Positions 44,561 through 53,536 are shown, counted from the first letter of the stretch. The stretch: 59,495 nt of DNA from an uncultured Lachnospiraceae bacterium (GCA_910586585.1 CAJUKA010000011.1:1-59495); one strand, 5' to 3'. Notes: generated by a model from the letters alone, not told the origin. Translations and numbers: made by a program.

Positions 44561-45409
44561 TCATTCTTCCTGCAGGAAAGCAGGAATATGAGACTGCCCT
44601 GATTTGAGTGCCCGAAGCGTATCGTCATACATCTGTGCTTTCTCATACTTCTCATTGCTAACATAATAATTATAAATAATATCCAGCATTACCAAAATTG
44701 GAAACTGCGGTGAGATGACATTGCCATGATTGAGATGGTTCAATGAAGCTACCAAAACCACCTCGCTGCAAAAATCTGTATAGATTTCTTTGTCATTGGC
44801 GGTAATAATAACTGTTTTTGCTCCCTTTTTGTGGGCCTCTTTTAAAAGATACAGAACTTCTCTGGTTTCTCCGCTCAGCGTAAGTCCACAGACTAAACTT
44901 CGTTTGTTCAAAAACACTGCCTGCATACGCATTCGATCCGTATCCTGCAAGGAGTCTATATCTACACCAACCCGCATAAACCGATTTTCCATTTCACTTG
45001 CTGCCAGTCCGGAACTACCCTTTCCGCATGCCACCACGCGTTCTGTTTCAAAAAGATATTTTACCACTCTTGCAATTTGCGCCTCATCCATCAAACTGTA
45101 TGTTCTATTCAAAAGTTCCTGATAGGTATTCAAAACCATTCTTGTACTGTTTGTGACAATCTCGCTTTTCTGGGTAAACGTTTTTTCATATTGATAAATA
45201 AATTCCCGATATCCGTGAAACCCGCACTTCTTTGCAAATCTTGAAAGAGATGCCTCGGATACAAAAATTTCTTTTGCTACATTTTGTGCAGAAAAATCTA
45301 TTTTGCGCTGATTCTTCAAGAAAAAATCCGCTATATTTTTTTCTACATTCGTAAAACTGTCGTATTTTGCTTCCACAATCGGAACAATTGACTTGATATA
45401 ATTATTCAT
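44561..45409 (-). CDS. RpiR/MurR-family regulator, likely of sialic acid genes
   Basis: The N-terminal HTH_6 domain (residues ~1-75; S-E-A-S-L-S-R-F-A-K-K-C-G) and a C-terminal SIS sugar-phosphate isomerase domain (~125-260; A-C-G-K-G-S-S-G, T-L-S-G-E-T-R-E-V) give the RpiR plan. ATG at 45409 follows AGGAAAGG. It lies between the transporter and the catabolic genes, and RpiR proteins are the usual NanR-type regulators in Firmicutes. The effector is probably a sialic-acid pathway intermediate such as ManNAc-6-P. Confidence 0.85.
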   Translation of the reverse strand: MNNYIKSIVPIVEAKYDSFTNVEKNIADFFLKNQRKIDFSAQNVAKEIFVSEASLSRFAKKCGFHGYREFIYQYEKTFTQKSEIVTNSTRMVLNTYQELLNRTYSLMDEAQIARVVKYLFETERVVACGKGSSGLAASEMENRFMRVGVDIDSLQDTDRMRMQAVFLNKRSLVCGLTLSGETREVLYLLKEAHKKGAKTVIITANDKEIYTDFCSEVVLVASLNHLNHGNVISPQFPILVMLDIIYNYYVSNEKYEKAQMYDDTLRALKSGQSHIPAFLQEE

Positions 45410-45442
45410 ATGCCTTTCCTGTTGTTTACCACTTTTGATTGT

Positions 45443-45473
45443 TCTTTCATTGTCCAAATGATATGATGAAAGA
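45443..45473. promoter_or_regulatory. Candidate operator in the divergent RpiR / esterase promoter region
   Basis: TCTTTCAT at 45443-45450 is inverted at 45466-45473 (ATGAAAGA), with 15 bases between. The half-site resembles the GAAAG half-site of the palindrome at 48009-48024, so it may be bound by the same RpiR regulator. Confidence 0.45.
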
Positions 45474-45490
45474 AACAAAGGAGGTATCTT

Positions 45491-46141
45491 ATGAACACAA
45501 TACCAAAAACTATCGTTTGCTTTGGCGATTCCAACACCCATGGCTATAATTCGTCCAATATGGGACGTTTCACAGAAAAGGAGCGCTGGACCTGTCTTCT
45601 TGCCGACTTATTAGGTTCTGACTATCTTGTTCGCGAAGAAGGTTTAAGCGGCCGAACTACATCCTTTGAAGATCCACTCTTTGAAGGTTTGAATGGATTC
45701 TCTTATATCCATGCCTGTATGCTCACCCATGAACCGCTTGATTTGCTCATTATTATGCTTGGCACCAATGATGTAAAAGAACGGTTTGGTGCAACACCCG
45801 GAAATATTGCAAAGGGCCTTGAACGCCTCGTCACCAAAGCGCTCCGCACTTCAGAAGCATGGCGAAATCAGCCCAATATTCTTATCATTGCACCGCCTCC
45901 TATCGAAGAAGGCTATTATGAAACGGATATCGGCCCGGAAATGGGAGTTGGCTGCATGGAAAAATCCAGAGCGCTCGCACCGCTTTATCAAAAAGTTGCA
46001 CAGCGCCTCAACTGTCATTTTCTTGATGCCGCATCCATTCCCGGTGTTGGAATGTATCCCTATGACCATATGCATCTAAGCCTTGAAGGGCATCGATGCC
46101 TTGCCACAAAACTTGCCGAATTGATTCCACAAATCTGTTAA
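45491..46141 (+). CDS. SGNH/GDSL esterase, possibly a sialate O-acetylesterase (216 aa)
   Basis: The blocks of the family are clear: F-G-D-S-N-T-H (nucleophile Ser), G-L-S-G-R-T-T, M-L-G-T-N-D and Y-D-H-M-H-L-S (Asp-His pair). A typical arylesterase-type SGNH hydrolase; it lacks a signal peptide, so it acts inside the cell. Because it lies within the sialic acid cluster it may remove O-acetyl groups from sialic acids before cleavage by NanA; that substrate is an inference. It is divergent from the RpiR gene. Ribosome site AAAGGAGG. Confidence 0.82.
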   Translation: MNTIPKTIVCFGDSNTHGYNSSNMGRFTEKERWTCLLADLLGSDYLVREEGLSGRTTSFEDPLFEGLNGFSYIHACMLTHEPLDLLIIMLGTNDVKERFGATPGNIAKGLERLVTKALRTSEAWRNQPNILIIAPPPIEEGYYETDIGPEMGVGCMEKSRALAPLYQKVAQRLNCHFLDAASIPGVGMYPYDHMHLSLEGHRCLATKLAELIPQIC

Positions 46142-46180
46142 TATCCTGTTTTACGTTATCCTATTATCAGATGCAAGAAT

Positions 46181-47104
46181 CTATACTATATGATACTTTG
46201 CTTTTGCATCTTGAATCATTTTGGCTGCCTCTTCTACAATTGGCATATCCTCCGGAATCAGGGAAGCTAACGGCTTACGCACCCCGCCAAGGTCCAAACC
46301 TTCATTGATATGGAGGATTTCTTTGATAACACCATACATATTTCCATGCGCAGCACACATTTTATAAATCACTGCGTTTGCATCATACTGTACCAAACGC
46401 GCCTCTTCCATATTCCCTGATTTTATCAGTTCATCCATCTTGAGGAACAGCTCCGGCATAACACCGTATGTTCCGCCTATGCCGCCTTCTGCTCCGATCA
46501 CGCGCCCACTGATAAACTGTTCATCGGGACCATTAAAAATAATATAGTCCTCTCCTGCTGCCTGTTTGAACATTTGAATATCCTGAACAGGCATAGAAGA
46601 ATTTTTGACACCGATCACACAAGGATTTTTGCGCATTTCGGCAAACAAACTCTGTGTCAGAGAAACACCCGCTAACTGCGGAATATTATAAATAATAAAG
46701 TCTGTGTCCGGTGCGGCAGCACTGATATCATTCCAGTATTGGGCGATTGCATATTCCGGCAGATGAAAATAAATGGGAGGAATACATGCGATTGCGTCCA
46801 CACCAAGTTTCTGTGCATGTGCTGCAAGTTCCTGGCTGTCCTTTGTATTGTTGCAGGCAACATGGGCAATCACTGTCAATTTTCCTTCAGATGCTTCCAT
46901 GACATTTTCCAGGACAATTTTGCGGTCTTCTACGCTCTGGTAAATGCACTCTCCTGATGAACCATTGACATAAACACCCTTAACACCTTTTTCAACAAAA
47001 TATTTTGTTAATGACCGGACACCTTCTGGACTTATATTTCCCTCCTTGTCATAACATGCATAAAATGCTGGAATAACTCCCTTATATTTATCTAAATTTC
47101 TCAT
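46181..47104 (-). CDS. nanA: N-acetylneuraminate lyase
   Basis: Cleaves N-acetylneuraminate to N-acetylmannosamine and pyruvate. It belongs to the DapA/NAL class I aldolase family (307 aa). Marks: V-N-G-S-S-G-E (pyruvate-binding), I-I-Y-N-I-P (catalytic Tyr) and G-V-K-N-S-S (Schiff-base Lys). The G-V-K-N-S form and neighbouring NanE and ROK genes favour NanA over dihydrodipicolinate synthase. ATG at 47104 follows GGAGG. It ends just before the SGNH gene stop, tail-to-tail. Confidence 0.9.
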   Translation of the reverse strand: MRNLDKYKGVIPAFYACYDKEGNISPEGVRSLTKYFVEKGVKGVYVNGSSGECIYQSVEDRKIVLENVMEASEGKLTVIAHVACNNTKDSQELAAHAQKLGVDAIACIPPIYFHLPEYAIAQYWNDISAAAPDTDFIIYNIPQLAGVSLTQSLFAEMRKNPCVIGVKNSSMPVQDIQMFKQAAGEDYIIFNGPDEQFISGRVIGAEGGIGGTYGVMPELFLKMDELIKSGNMEEARLVQYDANAVIYKMCAAHGNMYGVIKEILHINEGLDLGGVRKPLASLIPEDMPIVEEAAKMIQDAKAKYHIV

Positions 47105-47148
47105 TATAAACCTCCAAACATTCACATTTTGCAAACTGCTGTCTGTTT

Positions 47149-47838
47149 TTAGTCCAATGCTTCTGCAAAAGACTTTGTTATTAATTGTGGCCTTGTGATG
47201 ATAGACCCTACTACCACACTGAATACTCCAAGCTCTACAACGCGTTTTGCTTTCTCTGGCGTATTAATATTTCCCTCTGCAATTACCTTGTTCTTTGCTT
47301 TTTCAAGGATTTGCCTGATTATCTCAAAATCGTTGGCCTCTATTTTATCGTTCTTGCTCTGTTCTGTATAACCAACCATCGTCGTTCCAATAAAATCAAA
47401 TCCCAATTCGTCCGCATGAAGCGCCTCTTCTACGGTAGAGCAGTCCGCCATAAGCAACTGATCGGGGTACTTTTCTTTGATCTGATGGAAAAAATCATCT
47501 AGTGATAAACCGCCTGGTCTGACTGCACCGGTTGCATCTACTGCAATAATCTCCGGTTTCACTTCCATCAGTTCATCAATTTCTTTCATCGTCGGCGTTA
47601 TGTACACGCCACTATCCTCATAATCACGTTTTACAATCCCAATAATCGGCAAATCTACTTGAGACTGAATCTCCTTGATGTCTTCTTTGGTGTTTGCCCG
47701 AATACCGAATGCTCCGCCTTCTTTTGCGGCCAGTGCCATTCTTCCCATAATAAAGGAAGAATGCAGCGGCTCATGTGGAAGTGCCTGACAGGATACAATC
47801 AATTTTCCCTTTAATTGTTCTACTTTGTTCTTTGTCAC
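47149..47838 (-). CDS. nanE: N-acetylmannosamine-6-phosphate 2-epimerase
   Basis: Converts ManNAc-6-P to GlcNAc-6-P, the last special step of sialic acid degradation. The 229-aa TIM-barrel protein has G-I-V-K-R-D-Y (catalytic Lys), A-V-D-A-T-G and A-E-G-N-I-N-T-P. It uses a GTG start at 47838 after AAGAGGCG. A 16-bp palindrome (48009-48024) lies upstream and probably binds the RpiR regulator. Confidence 0.93.
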   Translation of the reverse strand: MTKNKVEQLKGKLIVSCQALPHEPLHSSFIMGRMALAAKEGGAFGIRANTKEDIKEIQSQVDLPIIGIVKRDYEDSGVYITPTMKEIDELMEVKPEIIAVDATGAVRPGGLSLDDFFHQIKEKYPDQLLMADCSTVEEALHADELGFDFIGTTMVGYTEQSKNDKIEANDFEIIRQILEKAKNKVIAEGNINTPEKAKRVVELGVFSVVVGSIITRPQLITKSFAEALD

Positions 47839-48008
47839 TTACCAATCGCCTCTTTTCTTTTATATTTTGTGATTACATTATGTAATTTCCAACAGCGCTT
47901 AAATACACTCGCAAGCAGCCGCGTTTTATTCTGTTATATTTTCCACTGCTCATTGCCATGGTTATATTATATCACTTTTGAAATTATTTTCAACGATACC
48001 CAATGTGT

Positions 48009-48024
48009 CAGAAAGTACTTTCTG
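48009..48024. promoter_or_regulatory. Candidate NanR/RpiR operator upstream of nanE
   Basis: CAGAAAGTACTTTCTG is a perfect 16-base palindrome 170 bases upstream of nanE, the start of the nanE-nanA unit. RpiR-family operators usually have GAAA-N-TTTC symmetry, which it fits. Confidence 0.6.
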
Positions 48025-48232
48025 GTCATTTATGCACTTTTTATAGTTTTCGTTTATTTTCGTTAGTTTTTTATATTTTTTATACAAATTCTTGTTTATA
48101 TTTTCTTTTTCTATAGGACAAAATGACAATTTTTAAACAATCTTTTTATAAATGCTACTTGCAGTACCATCAATCTGCGAAAAACTTCTTTTTTGTTTCA
48201 ACGGATTTTGTATTCGCAATTTCCTAATAAAA

Positions 48233-48270
48233 TGCCAAAAGTTGAGCGCACTAACGCTCAACTTTTGGCA
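48233..48270. terminator. Bidirectional terminator after the ROK kinase gene
   Basis: TGCCAAAAGTTGAGCG pairs with CGCTCAACTTTTGGCA over 16 bp with a 6-base loop. It ends the ROK gene (stop at 48286). It is in the same TTGAGCG family as the other three. Confidence 0.85.
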
Positions 48271-48285
48271 TATAAAAAGATTCCT

Positions 48286-49182
48286 CTATTCCATGTTTCG
48301 TTTCTCATATTCTTTTTGTGCTGCTCTTGCTGCTCCTAGCATTCCTGCCATATTGCCAAGCTGCGCCTGTACAATTTTAACACTGCGAAACGACGACATA
48401 ATCTGTTTTTCTAACTGTTCCCGAACACACTGCACGACATATTCCTGTTCCATTATCCCACCGCCTAAAACAATCATCGAGGGATTAAAAATATGTACCA
48501 ATGAAATCAATCCATATACAATCTCTAAAATCCACTGGTCAACCAATGCCTTCACCGCCGGATCGCTTATCCGCCCGAAGATGTCACGTCCATTTTTTAA
48601 TTCCGGAAACTGACTGTTTACAAGCTTCACCAGTGCTGTTGTAGAGGCATACCGCTCATAACAGCCGCTAAACATATCCTCTTTTGGGTTTCTGTCTTCG
48701 GGATGTACTACAATTCCGCCAAACTCTCCTGCAGAATAGCCCGAACCATTGTACACTTCCCCATCAAGGACAATCGCACCACCAACTCCAGTTCCATATG
48801 TCAGGCAGAGAAAATCCTTCTCTTTTCTTCCTGCGCCATAGAAAGCCTCTCCTGCTGCTGCACTGTTGACATCATTTAACACAGCAGTCGGAACATGATA
48901 AAGATTCTCTATGGTTTCTTTTATTTTGGTCCCTGTATAACCTGGAATGTTATCATTTGCGTACAAAATTGTGCCTTCTTTTGTATTTACCTGGCCTGCT
49001 GTACTGACTCCAACTGCCTCAAAATTCTCATATCCCTTCAGAATTTCTAAGACAGTCTGCATCACATGCGCGCCGCCAAGCATTGCATTGGTGTCTGTTT
49101 CTTGAATCTGGTTTATTTCACCATTTTCCCAAAGTCCTGATTTGATGCTGGTACCGCCAATATCAATTACCGCTATCCTCAT
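48286..49182 (-). CDS. nanK: ROK-family sugar kinase, probably N-acetylmannosamine kinase
   Basis: The N-terminus I-D-I-G-G-T-S-I-K-S-G is the ATP phosphate loop; N-D-V-N-S-A-A-A-G-E-A and T-Y-G-T-G-V-G-G-A-I-V are ROK signatures. The usual zinc motif C-x-C-G-x-x-G-C is reduced to F-S-G-C-Y-E-R, as in several Firmicute NanK-type enzymes. By neighbourhood it phosphorylates N-acetylmannosamine for NanE; glucokinase activity cannot be excluded. Ribosome site GGAGG. Confidence 0.82.
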   Translation of the reverse strand: MRIAVIDIGGTSIKSGLWENGEINQIQETDTNAMLGGAHVMQTVLEILKGYENFEAVGVSTAGQVNTKEGTILYANDNIPGYTGTKIKETIENLYHVPTAVLNDVNSAAAGEAFYGAGRKEKDFLCLTYGTGVGGAIVLDGEVYNGSGYSAGEFGGIVVHPEDRNPKEDMFSGCYERYASTTALVKLVNSQFPELKNGRDIFGRISDPAVKALVDQWILEIVYGLISLVHIFNPSMIVLGGGIMEQEYVVQCVREQLEKQIMSSFRSVKIVQAQLGNMAGMLGAARAAQKEYEKRNME

Positions 49183-49269
49183 TCTAATCCTCCAAATATC
49201 TGTTCTGATATTTTAATTGTTCGTCATCTTTCTGAAACAGATTTGTTACACATAGCCTATTCCATCATT

Positions 49270-49713
49270 TTATTTATGTACCTTGATAACCGCTTTTCGA
49301 ATCTGCTCCTCTTTTCCGCCTGCTGCAACTCCTGGAAGGTGTGGTTCCGTTGGTTCGCACACCACAAACCGTCCCGGCGCTAAATGGCAGACTGCCTCGC
49401 ATACACAGATCCCCATACCGATATCCGGCTGATAGGGTTTTGTAATTTCTTGATAGTTTGTGGAAAACCAAACATCCTCTGCGCCTGTAAGATCAATTTG
49501 AATATCATAATATTGCTCATGAAACTCATACTCGTTTTTATCTGCCTTTGTGACTGCCTGCATCACATTCACAAAAACATTTTCTCCGTCAATAACATGT
49601 TTTCCATCCTCTAATGCAGACAAATCCGTGTTCATCATAAACCGAAATGCCTTATCCAAATTTTCGCTAATTCCAAAATAGCGATCCGCATGTTCTATTT
49701 TATCAAATATCAT
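49270..49713 (-). CDS. YhcH/YjgK/YiaL family protein (sialic acid anomerase type)
   Basis: The 147-aa cupin-fold protein has D-G-E-N-V-F-V-N-V-M, E-F-H-E-Q-Y-Y-D-I-Q, and P-H-L-P-G-V. Family members (YhcH, now NanQ) convert the anomers of sialic acid so that NanA can use it. As the first gene of the catabolic cluster, this supports the sialic acid assignment. Ribosome site AAAGGAGC. Confidence 0.85.
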   Translation of the reverse strand: MIFDKIEHADRYFGISENLDKAFRFMMNTDLSALEDGKHVIDGENVFVNVMQAVTKADKNEYEFHEQYYDIQIDLTGAEDVWFSTNYQEITKPYQPDIGMGICVCEAVCHLAPGRFVVCEPTEPHLPGVAAGGKEEQIRKAVIKVHK

Positions 49714-49848
49714 AACGCTGCTCCTTTCTTTGTTTCCGTTTCAAAGTCATGCCTCTTCTTTCTTTATAAAACGCAGCCGGCCGATTGTCAAGTCAAAGAA
49801 AGGATTCAGAATTTACATTCAGAACAAATTTGTGTGATTTGTTTCGAG

Positions 49849-50052
49849 TCATTTAATTAGGAATTGTAAGAAAAAATATGCCGTTTTCCCATCTTGTTCT
49901 TCTTTCATACCAAATCTTTTAAAATAGTTTACGAGAGATGAACCTCGTTTACTAAAAAAGGTATGAATCATCGCTTCATTAAAAACATCAGCAGATAATC
50001 TCTCGCAAATAAAATCATCTAATACTTTTTTCTGTTCGTTGGTTATCCTCAT
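49849..50052 (-). CDS. Small hypothetical protein, possible toxin partner of the Panacea protein (67 aa)
   Basis: Not recognised. It is basic, soluble and mostly helical (N-terminal I-T-N-E-Q-K-K-V-L-D-D-F, C-terminal aromatic F-F-L-Q-F-L). It begins 14 bases after the stop of the antitoxin-like gene, with AGAGGCG before the ATG. In PanA-type toxin-antitoxin pairs the antitoxin gene is linked to a diverse toxin gene, so this could be the toxin, but the order and length are not enough to be sure. It might also be a decayed end of a larger gene. Confidence 0.5.
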   Translation of the reverse strand: MRITNEQKKVLDDFICERLSADVFNEAMIHTFFSKRGSSLVNYFKRFGMKEEQDGKTAYFFLQFLIK

Positions 50053-50066
50053 GTGTTACAACGCCT

Positions 50067-50537
50067 CTATATCAATCCAAATTGCGACAACATCACTCTG
50101 CGTTGGCGAACTCGCTTTGCATCCTCTTTAATGTCTTCCAAACACATTGGATTGTCACCATTAACTCCATCAGCTATTCCGACTCGCGATTTCTTCCATG
50201 AAAGTTCCCCATGCGTTAATCGGCTTAAACTCCATGAATCCTTTGACGAATATTCCTCAAAAACTTTATCCATCACGTGAAGAATACGTTCAATGACATC
50301 ATCTGGAACCTCATCATAAAAAGCAGAATCCCTGTATGCAATCCTGATTTCCTTCAGGATTGGTCCAAATTTCCATCCATAAAAAACAGCATCAAAAAGA
50401 GGTCTATTATCCTGAATCAAAGACTCTCTTTGAGCAAAATACATCAATTTATGAAGTTTCATTTCATCAATGTTTGTTCCATTTTCACTCTTATATATAT
50501 TATAAATATAAGAAGCAACATTCATTAAATCCTCCAT
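50067..50537 (-). CDS. Panacea / SocA-like antitoxin-domain protein (DUF4065)
   Basis: The 156-aa protein has the Panacea pattern: M-K-L-H-K-L-M-Y-F-A-Q-R, F-Y-G-W-K-F-G-P-I. In SocA of Caulobacter and the PanA family, this domain is the antitoxin part of toxin-antitoxin systems, and it can neutralise many toxin types. Ribosome site AAAGGAGG. The downstream 67-aa gene is the best candidate partner. Confidence 0.85.
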   Translation of the reverse strand: MEDLMNVASYIYNIYKSENGTNIDEMKLHKLMYFAQRESLIQDNRPLFDAVFYGWKFGPILKEIRIAYRDSAFYDEVPDDVIERILHVMDKVFEEYSSKDSWSLSRLTHGELSWKKSRVGIADGVNGDNPMCLEDIKEDAKRVRQRRVMLSQFGLI

Positions 50538-50603
50538 AGCAACCTCCTTTACAAAAATAAATAATTAATATAGTATATCACAAAAAGATATAAAAGACAC
50601 ATA

Positions 50604-50981
50604 TTGAAAAATCATGGGCTGATCGAGATGTTGCCTTGTGCTCTTCCTGATAAACGCAGTCATAACCATCATATTCCTTTTGAGATACTGCTGTGTCTGG
50701 CTGTTACTGCAAAGCTTAAAATTACCCCCCCTACAGATGTACCTTTTGCTGTAAACGATGCTCAACTGCTGGCTGAACTTGGATGGAACATATGGGACAA
50801 CGAGCGCTGTCTTAATGAAGGGCTTTTTTCTGAAAGTGTTATGCGTAAACTACTTTCAAAATATTCCAGTGAAGAATGGATTTGTTTCTATAACAGCTAT
50901 GTTCAGAAACACTTGATGCCCAAACTGGATATCAAACCGAATATTCATAGAATGCACGCTAGAAGCAAGACAGCTTCTTGA
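50604..50981 (+). pseudogene. Transposase remnant (N-terminal part)
   Basis: The frame reads L-P-D-K-R-S-H-N-H, I-P-F-E-I-L-L-C-L-A-V-T-A-K, D-V-P-F-A and L-A-E-L-G-W-N-I-W-D. This is typical of the N-terminal part of a large clostridial IS transposase, normally several hundred residues. After I-D-I-K-P-N-I-H the frame changes and ends, so the catalytic part is missing. No terminal inverted repeats of an IS are visible around it. It shows that a mobile element once inserted here. Confidence 0.7.
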
Positions 50982-51061
50982 TCCGATCTTGGCTAAAGTA
51001 TAGCAGGCTTTTGGTAAAATCACCAAAAGCCTAATTGAAGTTCACGTTTTGTGCCTCCACA

Positions 51062-51186
51062 GTAACAGTTCAGCCTCCGGCTTCCTGTTACAGGCATCAG
51101 GCCATGCAGAATCACTTCGCGGTGTCATCCCCACATACCGTGGCTTGATGCATCTCTACTGCTACGTGTTCAGGCTGAACTGTCAC
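51062..51186. repeat. Palindromic repeat, copy C (diverged, ~125 bp)
   Basis: Starts GTAACAGTTCAGCC and ends GGCTGAACTGTCAC (one mismatch). The first internal hairpin is altered by a 16-base insertion and the GGACTTTGCA hairpin is missing. It is a decayed copy of the element at 15984 and 22943. It follows the transposase remnant and precedes the MFS gene end. Confidence 0.8.
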
Positions 51187-51226
51187 CCTCCACAAGCCAA
51201 TGAGTATTGCACACAAAATGCTAAAA

Positions 51227-52408
51227 TTACTTTGTGCCTGCAGGATACCGCTTTGCCAGTTCATTAACTGCAAGTGCCCCTGCCAGAAACACAATACTGG
51301 ATATGCATGAAAACACCGCACCTGCTTTTTCCAGCATCCATGACATGACAACAGGGCCTGAAACAAACCCCAATGTTCTAAACTCCGCCAAGCTGAAATA
51401 TGCGCTTTTCGCATCAGCCGGCGCAATCACATCAATTTGAATGTCCAGTCCTGGAATCGTAACCACTTCTCCTACACTGTAAACAAATACGCCCAAAATG
51501 AAAACAATCAGTCCCCTTTCCCCCAGCAAAAAGGCAAATGCAAACAATGCGAAACCAAGCTGAAAGCACATAATACCCTGCTTTATTGAAAGATTCTTTT
51601 TCTCTTTCTTATTTCTGGAAATTGAGTATATTTGAAGCAGAATCCCAAACAAAGAATTTAACGCCAGAAGAAGTGAATAAACATTGGCAGGATTTTCATA
51701 AACTGTGTCTAATGCCAGCGAATACACGGACTCAAATTGAGAAAAAACAATAAAGACTATGGTACCGCTTATAATATATGCCCAAAGCTTTTTATTTCGC
51801 GCTGTTTCAAATCGTTTCCTTCCTTTCACACCTGAGGAAACTATCACGTCACTGTTTATTCTTGGCATAAAAAATATCGGAATACATGCTGCGGCAAACA
51901 AACCAGAGGACAGATACAGGCAAAACTCATACCCACATAAAGCTGATATCCATCCGCCTGCCAAAGGCCCCAAAAGACCCGCAACGCAGATAACCAGATA
52001 ACGCATGCGATGGACAAATTCAATGCCACTTGTGTCATTTGCTGCTTGTGCAAAGATGCTTTTTATAATGGGCTGGTAAAGCAGCTCTGCCAAACCGTTT
52101 AGTATGCCTGCCAGCAGCAATCCCTTCCACTCCTTAAAAACCACATAAAATATATAGCAGACTGCCATAATACATACTGCAAGAAAAAGGGATTGCTTTT
52201 TTCCGAGCATACGCTCTATTTTAGGCGTCAGAAGTCCGGAAAAAAATCTTATCATATTAGGCAGCGCCACGATAACTGATGTCAGCAGAATCCCTGCTTT
52301 ACTATTGATATAAAGCGCAAAGATCACAAGTGACATATAAGAAGAAAATGAAATCAGCAAAAAAATCATTGCTGCCGATATAAGGGTTTTTCTGTTATAG
52401 TGCTTCAT
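51227..52408 (-). CDS. MFS transporter, linked to a SpeD-like gene (393 aa)
   Basis: Twelve hydrophobic segments; residues around L-T-P-K-I-E-R-M-L-G-K-K carry an MFS-like loop 2-3 pattern. The general type is a small-molecule exporter. ATG at 52408 (after AAGGAAGTGGAG) overlaps the end of the SpeD-like gene by 14 bases, so the two proteins are translationally coupled and probably made together. The cargo is likely the product of the SpeD / radical-SAM genes upstream. Confidence 0.8.
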   Translation of the reverse strand: MKHYNRKTLISAAMIFLLISFSSYMSLVIFALYINSKAGILLTSVIVALPNMIRFFSGLLTPKIERMLGKKQSLFLAVCIMAVCYIFYVVFKEWKGLLLAGILNGLAELLYQPIIKSIFAQAANDTSGIEFVHRMRYLVICVAGLLGPLAGGWISALCGYEFCLYLSSGLFAAACIPIFFMPRINSDVIVSSGVKGRKRFETARNKKLWAYIISGTIVFIVFSQFESVYSLALDTVYENPANVYSLLLALNSLFGILLQIYSISRNKKEKKNLSIKQGIMCFQLGFALFAFAFLLGERGLIVFILGVFVYSVGEVVTIPGLDIQIDVIAPADAKSAYFSLAEFRTLGFVSGPVVMSWMLEKAGAVFSCISSIVFLAGALAVNELAKRYPAGTK

Positions 52409-52772
52409 AATCTCCACTTCCTTCGCCTCTATGGATTATTTTTGTTTTACAGTTCTCTACTTCTAAACCGTTGACTAGTTCATCAATTATTATTTTGGGG
52501 TCACAATTTGTTCCACAAGTAAATGCATCTGCAAATAGAGCATTCTTTTCTGGATAGGTATGAACCGAAGTATGCGATTCACTCAAAAGCAAAACAGCAG
52601 AAAAACCAGATGGTAAAAATTGCTTACACAACACACCTTCACATTTTGCTCCACAAAGCTTTACTCCTCTCAGCAATATTTTTAAAATTAAACTCTGATC
52701 ATTTATTAGATGATCAGAAACCCCATACATCTCACTAATTATATGTGTACCAATAAATATATGTTCATCCAT
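52395..52772 (-). CDS. S-adenosylmethionine decarboxylase-like protein (SpeD/SpeH family)
   Basis: The 125-aa protein has the prokaryotic AdoMetDC plan. The cleavage-site serine that becomes the pyruvoyl cofactor is Ser66 in S-E-S-H-T-S, with the proton donors His71 and Cys86 (F-T-C-G) at the same spacing (+5, +20) as in Thermotoga SpeH. It should therefore self-process and decarboxylate S-adenosylmethionine, or a related amino acid. No speE gene lies nearby. It is in a tight unit with a HemN-like gene and an MFS gene, which suggests a role other than polyamine housekeeping. Confidence 0.85.
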   Translation of the reverse strand: MDEHIFIGTHIISEMYGVSDHLINDQSLILKILLRGVKLCGAKCEGVLCKQFLPSGFSAVLLLSESHTSVHTYPEKNALFADAFTCGTNCDPKIIIDELVNGLEVENCKTKIIHRGEGSGDYEAL

Positions 52773-52789
52773 ACGCTAAACCTCTATTA

Positions 52790-53536
52790 TCAAAAATCAA
52801 GATTACTTATGTATTCATTATAAACATTAGCATTTCGTACATATTTCATTAAAGCATCCTGTTCAGATTCAGGAGAAAGAAAGTACAATAGATTAACATA
52901 GTTGTACCATCCCAATTTAGTAAGTGCTATTCTGTCCTCATGCTCAACCACCATTTCTGCATCAATTAGTTGCTTTATTTTACTGCTTAACTCATCATTG
53001 ATATATTGAAAATTAATTTTATCTTTATATGCAACACCATGATATGGCAAATGTAACACAATTCCTCTAATTTCTGTTAATGATTTCGGATAAACTCCGA
53101 TGCCAGCAATAGGAAGCTCTCCTTTCTCCAAAATATCAATATATTTTTTGATATTTGCTTGATTACTTATTACATATTCATTAAGTACCGAATATCCGAC
53201 TGCACCAAATGCAATCACTTCATGACCTGCATATCCGTAAACACTTTCATGGTACTGGAACGTATATTTATCATTCACAAAATCCCCTGAACTACTATTG
53301 TCCGAACAACGATAATAACCATGTCCATTATGCGGTTTAAATCCATTCTTATCCAAGTATTCATAAATAGCAACATTGTATAAATATTTATTTAAACCAT
53401 TTGTAACTGTATAATGTTTTTTTGTATATTCATCCTGCAAGCTTTTTTGTATTACCCCATTATTAATAGGGTACACATCCATATGTGATGTGCCCAACTG
53501 TCGAGCTTGTTTTAGCTGCATGGAATTCACCTGCAT
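52790..53536 (-). pseudogene. HemN-like radical-SAM gene, N-terminal half missing
   Basis: The frame shows the C-terminal part of a HemN/HemW-like radical-SAM enzyme: H-M-D-V-Y-P near the start, then Y-R-C-S, F-G-A-V-G-Y-S-V-L-N-E-Y, Y-I-D-I-L-E-K-G-E-L-P and a C-terminal helical HemN_C domain to the end. The [4Fe-4S] motif CxxxCxxC and most of the SAM-binding barrel are absent. The open frame begins inside agrB sequence and shifts to radical-SAM similarity near 53500-53518. This points to a deletion between agrB and this gene. The intact enzyme probably methylated or rearranged a substrate using S-adenosylmethionine. The product is unlikely to be active. Confidence 0.75.
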
